Of a stretch of 64,000 nt of DNA, positions 1-8,176 are shown piece after piece (within the stretch, counting starts at the first letter, position 1; each line of letters begins with the position of its first letter). A program made the translations under genes and the position numbers. The notes beneath the pieces are model-generated. The model searched no databases and was not told the DNA's origin. It worked only from the letters and a program-made list of their open reading frames with translations. Origin of the DNA: Macondimonas sp045864775 (GTDB lineage: Bacteria > Pseudomonadota > Gammaproteobacteria > UBA5335); contig BTVR01000001.1 in NCBI GenBank assembly GCA_045864775.1, forward strand, positions 930,001 to 994,000, written 5' to 3'.

Positions 1-3000
1 GTGTCGGAAAGCGTGTCCGGGTGTCCGCGCTCGCCGCGAGCGGGCGCAGCCGGGACCAGCGTCCGGCCTGCGCCAACGCGCTCACGCGCGGATCGCGCCG
101 CATGCCGCCGAAGCCGCCTCGGCGCGCGCTCCGCCGCGGCCGCCGGAAGGCGGCAAAGCCGTCGGCCGTGACCAGTCCCCACCCGATGAGCTCGGTCAGC
201 GCGGTGTCGACGTGGCTGGGCAGCAGGCCGCTTTCGGCGATGAGCTCTTCATGAAACAGCGCGCCGCTCGCCTCCAGCGCCGTCAAGAGATTGTGCGCCG
301 CGCCGGACAGCGGCAGCGCGCCCGGATCGGGCAAGGGCGCCACCGCCCGCCAGGCGCGCCATTGCCCGCGTGGCATGAGGCTCACCGGAATCTGGCGCAG
401 GCTGACTCCGCGAAACCGCGGACGATCACCTGCCTCGCCGCCGTCCGGCAGGGCGAGGCGTAACCAGAGATAGCGGCCCTGCGCGAGCAGGGCATCGAGA
501 TCGGCGGGCGCAAAGCCCTTGATCCGAGCCGGCAGGATCTCGCCTTCCCAGGCCGGCGCCGGTGCCGACCAGCCGGCCAGCCGGTCCAGCGCCGCGCACA
601 AGGCGTCCACGCCCTGCGGCGGTGCGTCCAGCCCGTGCCAGTGCAACAGAAACCGCTGAAAATCGGCGGCGCTGACCGCTGCATCCTGCTGCGCGCGCCG
701 CCGTTGCAGGCTGGCGCGTTGCAGGCGGACCAGCACGCGCCGCTCGCACCACTGTGCCACGCCGGGCGCGGTGAAACAGCCCGCCATGATCTCGCCCCGC
801 GCCGCCAGCGTTTCGAGCGCGGACTCCACGATCGCAGGCCCGATGGCCAGAGACGCGGCAAGCTCGGCAGTGGTCGCGGGGGCCTGGCTCGCGAGGCGAT
901 CGCGCAGGATGCGCTGCAGGGCTGCGGCGCCTTCGGATGATACCCGAGCTGCTTCGCGGGCGGAGCGCACATCGTCGAGCCGTTCGCGCGCCACCCACAA
1001 CGGGGCATCGGAGCCCCGGCTGAGCGCGTGGGCACGCCCCGCCGCGCACAGAGCCGCAAACCACGTCGCGGCCTCGGGGTGACAGGCAGCGCCTTCATGA
1101 GCGTCGAGAAAGCCGCAGACCTCGAGCGCATCGAGCAGTTCCTCGGCGTCGCGCGGCGGCGGCCGGAGCTGCGCTTGGACGGCCGCAACGACGGCTTCGT
1201 CGCACAGCGTCGGCGCGGCGGCCTCGGTCCAAGCCGCGCTGCGCGTGGCGATCGCGCGCGTGCGCCGCTCCTCGGCCGCGCCGTCGTCCAGAAAGGCATA
1301 GGGCTTGGCGTTGATCACCGCTTCCGCCAAGGGCGACGGGGCCGTCAGGTCGCGCCCGCTGACCCGCACGGCGCCGGACTCGAGGCCCTGCAGCAGGCGT
1401 TTCAGCCCGCCTGTGTCCATGACCTCGTCCAGACCATCGCGCAAGGCCTGCTGCACCAGCGGATGATCGGGGATCGCGCGCTCGCCCCGGATGTTCTCCA
1501 GACAGGCGAGCTGATCGGGAAAGATCAGCGCGATGAGATCCTCGGCATCCTGGCGCTGAAACTGGGGCGGCCGGCGCCGGCTGCCCTGGCGGCGCGGGAC
1601 GGCAAGCGCCGTGGTCGCCACCCAGCGCCAGCGCGCCGGGAAGAACGGTGCGTCCAGCATCGCCTGGATCAGCACGTTGCGCACCGTGCGCGAATGCAGA
1701 TAGCGCGGCACGTCCAGCAGATCGAAGCGGTGGGTCGGACCGAGCGAGAGCAGCAGGCTGTCTTCCAGCGCCGCGGCCTGCAGCTCGAAGTTGAACTGGC
1801 GACAGAAACGCTTGCGCAGCGCAAGCCCGAAGGCGCGGTTGACGCGCGCCCCGAATGGGCTGTGGATGATGAGATGCGGATCGCCGACCTCGTCGAGAAA
1901 GCGCTCCAGGACGAGATGATCGCGCGTGGGCAGCGCGCCCAGAGCCGCATGCGCCGCGCCCAGGTACTGCGCGAGCTGATCGGCCGCCGGCAGGGAAAGC
2001 TCATAATCCTGCGCCAGGTGCGTGCGCGCCGCATCGATACCGCCGGCATCCAGCGCCGCCGCCACGGCTTCATTCAGACACGACACCGCCTCGGACAAGG
2101 CGTCGCTGCGCCCCGGCGCCTCCCCCAACCAGAACGGAATGCCCGGCGGCGCCTCGCCGGCGTCGCTGACCTGCACCCGGTCGGTCTCCACGCGCAGGAT
2201 GCGGTAGGCGCGATTGCCGAGCTGGAAGATGTCGCCGGCCAGACTCTCGAAGGCGAAATCCTCGTTCACGCTGCCCACACGCACGCCTTCGGGTTGCAGG
2301 ATGACGTCGTAGTCGAACTGATCGGGAATGGCGCCGCCGTTGAGCAGGGCGCTCAGGCGCGCGCCGCGACGGGGCCGCAGGATGCCGGCGGCAGGGTCGT
2401 GAAACAGATGTGCGCCGCGCCGCCCGCGCCGGGTGTCCACGCCGTCAACCAGAAAGGCGACGAGCTGATCGAATACGGCCCGCTCGAGCGCCCGATACGG
2501 CCAGGCCGCCGTGATCTGCGTCCACAGCGCATCCGTGGTGATTTCGCCGCGCGCGGCCACCTCGGCCACGATCTGCTGGGCCAGCACGTCCAGCGCCCCG
2601 GTCGGGATCGCCAGCCGGTCGAGGGCGCCTGCACGGACGGCGTGCAGGAGGGCCGTGCATTCGAGCAGGTCATCCCGGCTGAGCGGGAACAGCCGGCCCT
2701 TGGGCGTGCGACCCACGCCGTGGCCGGAACGCCCGATCCGTTGCAGGAAGGCGTTGATGCTGCGCGGCGAACCCATCTGGCAGACCAGATCGACCTCGCC
2801 GATGTCGATGCCAAGCTCCAGGGACGCGGTGGCCACCAGCACCCGCAGCGTCCCGGCCTTGAGGCGCGCCTCGGCGTCCAGCCGATGCTCGCGCGCCAGG
2901 CTGCCGTGATGGGCCGCCACCTGATCGCGACCCAGACGCTCGGCGAGCTGGCGTGCCAGCCGTTCGCATTGCCGGCGCGTGTTGACGAAGACGAGCGTGG

Positions 3001-3823
3001 TGCGATGGGCCAGCGCGCGCTGCGCGAGCCGGTCGTAGAGCTCGCCCCAGACCTCGTTCGACATGACCGCCTCCAAGGGCGCGTCAGGCAGTTCCAGGGC
3101 CAGATTCCACTGCCGGCGATGGCCGGCATCGACGATCGCACATCCGGCCGGCCGGCCGGTGAGCATCGCGGCGACGGCGGTGAGCGGCTGCGCCGTGGCG
3201 GAAAGGCCGATGCGCTGCGCGCGTCGGGCGGTCAGGGCGTCGAGCCGGGCCAAGGACAGGGCGAGGTGTGCGCCACGCTTGGTGCCGGCGAGTGCGTGGA
3301 TCTCATCGACGATGACGGTGCGCACCGTGGCGAGCATGCGCCTGCCGGAGGCGCTGGTGAGCAGGAGATAAAGCGATTCGGGGGTGGTGACGACGATGTG
3401 CGGCGGCGTGCGCCCCATGCGCTGGCGCTCGCCGGCCGGCGTGTCGCCGCTGCGCACCCAAGTGCGGATGCGGACCTCACCCGCGCCTCCGTCCCGCAGC
3501 AGCTCGCCGATGCCGTCCAACGGATGCTGCAGATTCTTTTCGACGTCGTTGGAGAGCGCCCGCAGCGGCGAGATATAGAGCACGCGCGTCGCCTCGCTCA
3601 ATCCGACCGTCAGGGCCTCACGCACCAGCGCGTCGATCGCCGCCAGAAAGGCGGCCAGGGTCTTACCGGAACCGGTCGGTGCACTGATGAGCGTGTCGCA
3701 GCCGGCCGCGATGCGCGGCCAGGCCTCGGCCTGCACCGCCGTCGGCACGCCGATGGCCTGCGCAAACCAGCGCCGGACGGCGGGATGAAAGGTTGCGGGA
3801 AACACATCGGGCTGGGCGCTCAT
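1..3823 (-). CDS. lhr: Lhr-type large ATP-dependent helicase (partial, C-terminus beyond window)
   Basis: The frame is open without a stop from an ATG at 3823 to the left edge, giving about 1274 codons, so the C-terminus is missing. The N-terminal superfamily 2 helicase core has a Walker A motif (APTGSGKT, about residues 48-55), a DEIH motif II, a TTPES motif and a motif VI beginning QRIGRSGH. A winged-helix and DEAD-associated region follows, then an Arg/Ala-rich C-terminal extension. E. coli Lhr is about 1500 residues, so roughly 200-300 residues probably lie outside. Lhr proteins are 3'-5' nucleic-acid translocases linked to DNA repair. The gene is divergent from ttcA. Family assignment is firm; the exact substrate is inferred. 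Confidence 0.9.
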   Translation of the reverse strand, partial: MSAQPDVFPATFHPAVRRWFAQAIGVPTAVQAEAWPRIAAGCDTLISAPTGSGKTLAAFLAAIDALVREALTVGLSEATRVLYISPLRALSNDVEKNLQHPLDGIGELLRDGGAGEVRIRTWVRSGDTPAGERQRMGRTPPHIVVTTPESLYLLLTSASGRRMLATVRTVIVDEIHALAGTKRGAHLALSLARLDALTARRAQRIGLSATAQPLTAVAAMLTGRPAGCAIVDAGHRRQWNLALELPDAPLEAVMSNEVWGELYDRLAQRALAHRTTLVFVNTRRQCERLARQLAERLGRDQVAAHHGSLAREHRLDAEARLKAGTLRVLVATASLELGIDIGEVDLVCQMGSPRSINAFLQRIGRSGHGVGRTPKGRLFPLSRDDLLECTALLHAVRAGALDRLAIPTGALDVLAQQIVAEVAARGEITTDALWTQITAAWPYRALERAVFDQLVAFLVDGVDTRRGRRGAHLFHDPAAGILRPRRGARLSALLNGGAIPDQFDYDVILQPEGVRVGSVNEDFAFESLAGDIFQLGNRAYRILRVETDRVQVSDAGEAPPGIPFWLGEAPGRSDALSEAVSCLNEAVAAALDAGGIDAARTHLAQDYELSLPAADQLAQYLGAAHAALGALPTRDHLVLERFLDEVGDPHLIIHSPFGARVNRAFGLALRKRFCRQFNFELQAAALEDSLLLSLGPTHRFDLLDVPRYLHSRTVRNVLIQAMLDAPFFPARWRWVATTALAVPRRQGSRRRPPQFQRQDAEDLIALIFPDQLACLENIRGERAIPDHPLVQQALRDGLDEVMDTGGLKRLLQGLESGAVRVSGRDLTAPSPLAEAVINAKPYAFLDDGAAEERRTRAIATRSAAWTEAAAPTLCDEAVVAAVQAQLRPPPRDAEELLDALEVCGFLDAHEGAACHPEAATWFAALCAAGRAHALSRGSDAPLWVARERLDDVRSAREAARVSSEGAAALQRILRDRLASQAPATTAELAASLAIGPAIVESALETLAARGEIMAGCFTAPGVAQWCERRVLVRLQRASLQRRRAQQDAAVSAADFQRFLLHWHGLDAPPQGVDALCAALDRLAGWSAPAPAWEGEILPARIKGFAPADLDALLAQGRYLWLRLALPDGGEAGDRPRFRGVSLRQIPVSLMPRGQWRAWRAVAPLPDPGALPLSGAAHNLLTALEASGALFHEELIAESGLLPSHVDTALTELIGWGLVTADGFAAFRRPRRSARRGGFGGMRRDPRVSALAQAGRWSRLRPLAASADTRTRFPT

Positions 3824-3855
3824 CGACCCCTCTCAGCAGACGGCTTCGTCACGGT

Positions 3856-3885
3856 GGCCGTCCGGTGTTGGACGGCCGGTATACT
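3856..3885 (+). promoter_or_regulatory. Inverted repeat and -10-like element upstream of ttcA
   Basis: GGCCGTCC at 3856-3863 and GGACGGCC at 3870-3877 form a perfect 8-bp inverted repeat with a 6-base loop. TATACT at 3880-3885 follows directly and is a good -10 match, 35 bases before the ttcA ATG. The palindrome lies where a -35 element or operator would be. No regulator is known for it, so its role is inference. Confidence 0.3.
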
Positions 3886-3920
3886 ATGGCGTTCCCGAAA
3901 ATCCTGCCGAGTCGCCGACC

Positions 3921-4832
3921 ATGTCCGTCCCCTCCGCCGATGTTTCCAACAACTTCAAGCGCCTGCAAAAACGTCTGCGGCACGAGGTCGGCCAGGCGAT
4001 CCAGGATTACGGGATGATCGGCCCCGGCGACAAGGTCATGGTCTGTCTCTCCGGCGGCAAGGATTCCTATACGCTGCTGGACATCCTGCTCGGCCTGCAG
4101 CGCAGCGCGCCGGTCGACTTCGAGATTCTTGCCGTCAATCTCGACCAGAAGCAGCCCGGCTTTCCCGAAACCGTGCTGCCGGATTATCTCACCGCGCTCG
4201 GCGTGCCCTTCCACATCATCGAGCAGGACACCTACAGCATCGTGAAGTCCGTGGTTCCCGAGGGCAAGACCACCTGCGGGCTGTGCTCGCGCCTGCGCCG
4301 GGGCATCCTCTACCGTTTCGCCGCCGAGCACGGCGTCACCCGGATCGCGCTGGGTCATCACCGCGATGATCTCATCGAAACCCTGTTTCTCAATCTTTTC
4401 TTCGGCGGCAAGTTGCAGGCCATGCCGCCCAAGCTCCAGTCCGACGACGGCCGCCATATCGTGATCCGGCCGCTCGCCTACTGCGCGGAGGCCGACATCG
4501 CGCGCTACGCCCGGGCGCGGGGCTTTCCCATCATCCCCTGCAACCTGTGCGGCTCGCAGGAAAACCTGCAGCGCAAGGCGATCAAGCAGATGATCCAGGA
4601 CTGGGAACGCCAGTACCCCGGCCGCACCGATTCGATCTTCGCGGCCCTGCGCAACGTGAGCCCCGCTCATCTGGCCGATTCCGCGCTGTTCGATTTCGCC
4701 GCTCTCGGCGCGGACGCGGCCGCGTCCGTCAACTGGCTCGCCGACGCACGCCGCGCGCAGGAGGCACCGACCGCCGCCTCAGGCATCACCGGTGACCAGC
4801 CGCTGCGCTTCATGCCCCGCACCGCGGGCTGA
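3921..4832 (+). CDS. ttcA: tRNA 2-thiocytidine(32) synthetase TtcA
   Basis: 303 residues. TtcA thiolates cytidine 32 of several tRNAs using ATP and an iron-sulfur cluster. The PP-loop motif SGGKDS is at residues 44-49. The paired cysteines C119/C122 (TTCGLC) and C207/C210 (PCNLC) match the family pattern in which three cysteines hold the cluster. Length and the conserved stretches GHHRDD and CGSQ fit gammaproteobacterial TtcA. The ATG at 3921 is chosen because the conserved N-terminal segment begins about ten residues later. The gene is monocistronic, divergent from the helicase and convergent with gluQ. Confidence 0.96.
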   Translation: MSVPSADVSNNFKRLQKRLRHEVGQAIQDYGMIGPGDKVMVCLSGGKDSYTLLDILLGLQRSAPVDFEILAVNLDQKQPGFPETVLPDYLTALGVPFHIIEQDTYSIVKSVVPEGKTTCGLCSRLRRGILYRFAAEHGVTRIALGHHRDDLIETLFLNLFFGGKLQAMPPKLQSDDGRHIVIRPLAYCAEADIARYARARGFPIIPCNLCGSQENLQRKAIKQMIQDWERQYPGRTDSIFAALRNVSPAHLADSALFDFAALGADAAASVNWLADARRAQEAPTAASGITGDQPLRFMPRTAG

Positions 4833-4889
4833 GCGGATCCTGAAGCGAGCGCGTCAGCAGCATCGGGTCTCGATCCGAGCGCGTCGGCG

Positions 4890-5879
4890 TCACCCCGGGA
4901 GCGATGGCGCCGCCCGGCCAGATCCGCACGGAATCCGCCGCGCATCCCAATGCCGGATGGCCCAGGAGAGCAACACGTCGGGCTCGAGCCGATCGGCCTG
5001 CGGCGGCAGGCTCTGCCCCAGGAACCCCAGCGCCAGGGACAACAGCACCGCGGGCGGCCCCTCCGCCACTGCCGCGGCGCCCAGCCGCTTGGACAGCTTT
5101 TCGCCCTGCCCGTCAAGCGCCAACGGTACGTGGAGGTAGGCCGGTGTCGGCAAGTCCAGCAGCCGCTGCAGGTGGATCTGGCGCGGCGTGGAGGTCAACA
5201 GGTCCGCGCCGCGCACCACGCGGTCGATCCCCTGCGCCGCGTCGTCGACCACCACGGCGAGCTGGTAAGCCATGATTCCGTCCGCCCGACGCAGCACGAA
5301 GTCCCCGCACAGCGCATCGAGCGCGTGGCACTGCGGGCCTTGCACGATGTCGTGCCACCCGATAGGTGGTACCTCGTCCACTCGCACCCGCCAGGCGAAC
5401 GGGCCGACCACCGACGCCGAGCGCATGCGACAGGTGCCGGGGTAGCGATAGCCCTCCGGCCCGGCCAGGCCGGCCCGGACGATGTCCGCACGGGTGCAGG
5501 TGCACGCATACAGCCAGCCGGCTGCCTCGAGCCGCGCCAACGCGGTCGTGTAGCGCTCGGTGTCCTGACTTTGGTAGCGCACTGCCCCGTCCCAACGCAG
5601 ACCGAAGCGTTCGAGCGTGCGCAGATGGGCATCGGCCATGCCGGGAATGACGCGCGGCCGGTCCAGATCCTCGATGCGGACCAGCCAGCGTCCTCCTCGG
5701 GCGCGCGCGTCGAGGAAGCTGGCCAGGGCAGCGATCAACGAACCGAAATGCAGGGGGCCGGTCGGGGATGGGGCGAAGCGGCCACAGGCAGTGACCGCAG
5801 CTTCCGGCGGAGCGGCAGAGGGGCTCAGCCCCCCATCTGACGCTCGCGGATTTCGTCGAGCGTCTTGCAGTCCACGCAT
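4890..5879 (-). CDS. gluQ: Glutamyl-Q tRNA(Asp) synthetase
   Basis: A truncated GluRS paralogue that attaches glutamate to queuosine at position 34 of tRNA-Asp. The catalytic core starts with GRFAPSPTG and an HFGS version of the HIGH motif, and has KLSKR as the KMSKS equivalent. A zinc-binding CTC...Y...C arrangement is visible. The start is uncertain. Homology begins at about 5785, and no ATG, GTG or TTG lies between the dksA stop and that point. The nearest upstream ATG is at 5879 inside dksA, giving a 55-base overlap and about 30 extra residues; a CTG at the dksA stop is the alternative. Position right after dksA is typical and suggests translational coupling. Confidence 0.88.
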   Translation of the reverse strand: MRGLQDARRNPRASDGGLSPSAAPPEAAVTACGRFAPSPTGPLHFGSLIAALASFLDARARGGRWLVRIEDLDRPRVIPGMADAHLRTLERFGLRWDGAVRYQSQDTERYTTALARLEAAGWLYACTCTRADIVRAGLAGPEGYRYPGTCRMRSASVVGPFAWRVRVDEVPPIGWHDIVQGPQCHALDALCGDFVLRRADGIMAYQLAVVVDDAAQGIDRVVRGADLLTSTPRQIHLQRLLDLPTPAYLHVPLALDGQGEKLSKRLGAAAVAEGPPAVLLSLALGFLGQSLPPQADRLEPDVLLSWAIRHWDARRIPCGSGRAAPSLPG

Positions 5880-6277
5880 TGGGTGGCCGTGGGCCGGGCT
5901 TCCAGGCGGCGGATGCCGATTTCGACGCCGCAGCTTTCGCAATAGCCGTAATCTCCGGCGTCGAGGGCGCTCAGGGCTTCGTCGATCTTCTTCAGCAGCT
6001 TGCGTTCCCGATCGCGGGTGCGCAGCTCGAGGCTGAAGTCGGATTCCTGGCTGGCCCGGTCGTTGGGATCGGGAAAGTTGGCCGCCTCGTCCTGCATGTG
6101 GTGCAGGGTGCGGTCGACCTCTTCCATCAATTCTCGCTTCCAGGCCTGCAGAATCGCCCGGAAATGCGCCTGCTGGGCAGGGTTCATGTACTCCTCGCCG
6201 TCCCGGATCGGGTAAGGCTCGAAGCCTTTCACTGGGGGATTGATGGAGGGCTGGCTCGTCTGATCGGTGGCCGCCAT
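5825..6277 (-). CDS. dksA: RNA polymerase-binding transcription factor DksA
   Basis: 150 residues. DksA enters the RNA polymerase secondary channel and works with ppGpp in the stringent response. The DxxDxA coiled-coil tip is present as D70, D73 and A75 (DPNDRA). The four zinc-finger cysteines are C113, C116, C134 and C137. Length and motifs match the canonical DksA rather than shorter TraR/DksA2 forms that lack cysteines. A GAGGAG Shine-Dalgarno sequence lies about nine bases before the ATG. It is followed by gluQ with overlapping frames, a conserved gammaproteobacterial pair. Confidence 0.97.
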   Translation of the reverse strand: MAATDQTSQPSINPPVKGFEPYPIRDGEEYMNPAQQAHFRAILQAWKRELMEEVDRTLHHMQDEAANFPDPNDRASQESDFSLELRTRDRERKLLKKIDEALSALDAGDYGYCESCGVEIGIRRLEARPTATQCVDCKTLDEIRERQMGG

Positions 6278-6450
6278 CGCGGTACTCCTCGCTATTCACC
6301 GGACCCGAGGGGGCCTGAGCAAAAATAAACCGCGATTGTATATCAGAGGTTTCTCAAACCCACAAGCACCGGAAACGCCGGGCGCTTCGACGCCAGCGAG
6401 GCAGGGCGCCTGGCCGGCGTCGAAGCCGTTTCGAGCCAAGACCTGCGGGC

Positions 6451-7940
6451 CTACATCGCGCTGGCGACGCCTTGTGCAGCTTCCCGCGCGGTCCAGGTCG
6501 GGGGGGCGCGCATCTCCTCGGCGAAGCGCCGCGGCCCGCCGGAACCGACCGTATCGGGGAACCAGAGGATCGCGGTCAGCGAGATGTCGAGCTTGCCGAC
6601 CGGAAATCCGCGGGCATCCACGCCGATGCGCGGGCTGGCGCCCGGAAAGTCTTCCCACGGCGTCGTGGCCTTGGAGTCGTCCTCATAGAGCAGCCGCAGC
6701 TCCTCCGGCCAGCCGGGCGGGATGTCGAAACGCGCGAACACGTCCCAGCCGAGCCGGCTGTCCATCCACAGCCAATTCTTGTCGTGGGATATGGCGGCAG
6801 TGCGCTCCAGTTCGCTCAGTTTGCCGTCCACGATCGCGTAGCTGTCCGGATCGCGGCTACCCGCGGCATTGACCCTCCCACCTTGGATGTCGTTGAAATC
6901 GAGCGCCAGGATGAAGCGCGGCTGATTGAGCACCCGCGTCAGGACCTCGCCGCCCGGGATCTGGATCGAAACCGGCAGGGTGATGCCCTGGTCGTAGATC
7001 GTGACCTGCGAGAGGATGTTGAAGACCGGGATGCCGGCCACGATGATGCGCAGCTTGAGCAGGCCGGTGGCCCGCACGGCGCCGTCCTTGGCAAAGATCA
7101 GCTCCGGACGGATGTTGTCCATGGTGTTGAAACGCAACTTGGGCCAGGCGGTGAACACGCCCGTCTCCAGCTCGCCGTAGATGGCATCCAGCACGCGCTT
7201 GTCCTGCCGCGGCCCGACGTTGGCGCGAAAGTCCTTGAAGTCGAGGAAATTGGACGGGTCGGTACGGAAACCGAAGTAGCTGTTCCGGGAAACACCGGTC
7301 TTCGCATCGAAGGAAACGTAGTCGGCGTCGTTGCGGCGCGGGTCCCCCTCCACAAGATAGGCATAGCGCGGTTTGCCTCGTGCTCGAACGCCAGCTCCTT
7401 CAGAATGCGCCCTTCCACCGCGCCATGCCGCGCGGCATCGTAGGGTTCGTAGCCGGTGTCCCGGTACATGAACACGATCTCGTCGCCCGGATCGATGACG
7501 CCATAACGCCCCTGCACCTTGTTGGGCGACACCTCAGGGAGAAAGACCCAGCCCTTCTCGTCCATCTCGTCGATCTGGAACGGAACGGGCTGCATGCGAT
7601 CTCCCCGCACCACCATGACCGACACACGGTCCACGTTCTGCCCCACCAGTCCGGTCACCGCCGACCCCTTGATGACGACCGGATACAGGTAGCTGTAATG
7701 GTTCATATCGAGCCGCTCGATCGCCTGGGCCAGTTGCTCCGGCGTGAGCGCGCGCAGCAAGGGCATGTTATTGACGAGGTAGGTCGGATCGTTCCGGAAG
7801 GCCGTCACCGCCTGTTCGAAGGTCGTCGCGTCCACCTCGCCGTATGCGATCGGCTCGGCCGCCTCGGCCGCGTCAACCAACATCGCGCAAGTCGCCAGCG
7901 CCCGCCATGCGGAGCGCCGGATGGGCATCCATGTCGCCAT
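6451..7940 (-). pseudogene. Secreted protein of unknown family, interrupted by one frameshift
   Basis: Two adjacent frames make one protein. The first runs from the ATG at 7940, which has AGGAGG eight bases upstream, and carries a signal-like N-terminus followed by acidic, folded-looking sequence as far as FEHEANR. The second begins RYAYLVEGDP and continues to a stop at 6451. Coding character switches frame at about 7366-7373, where one missing base (aaccg|cgc) explains the break. The restored product would be about 496 residues. It has no motif I recognise: it is probably periplasmic, soluble and rich in aromatic and acidic residues. It is either a true pseudogene or a single-base sequencing error. 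Confidence 0.7.
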
Positions 7941-8176
7941 TTTCATCTCCTCCTTGATCGTTCTTAGGTGAAGTTCCTCCAGACGGTCGTGGCCGGCGCC
8001 ACTAAGCCACTGAACGGACGAAAAAAGTATAGACGGTCCGAAGGGGCTTGCATTTTTTCCTTTTTTTGTCATCGGGCTTATGATGGGGGCAGGAACACAG
8101 ACGACCCGGTCTCCGGCGACGGCGGCCCCGGGGCATCGATAAGCCGCAGGATGCGGTCACGAGGAGGAGAAGACGC

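Noticed and set aside
1028..4369. Plus-strand open frame of 1113 codons
   Set aside because: It is antisense to the lhr helicase and runs into ttcA. Its translation is rich in Arg, Gln and His with no domain, the usual result of high-GC codon bias opening the opposite strand.
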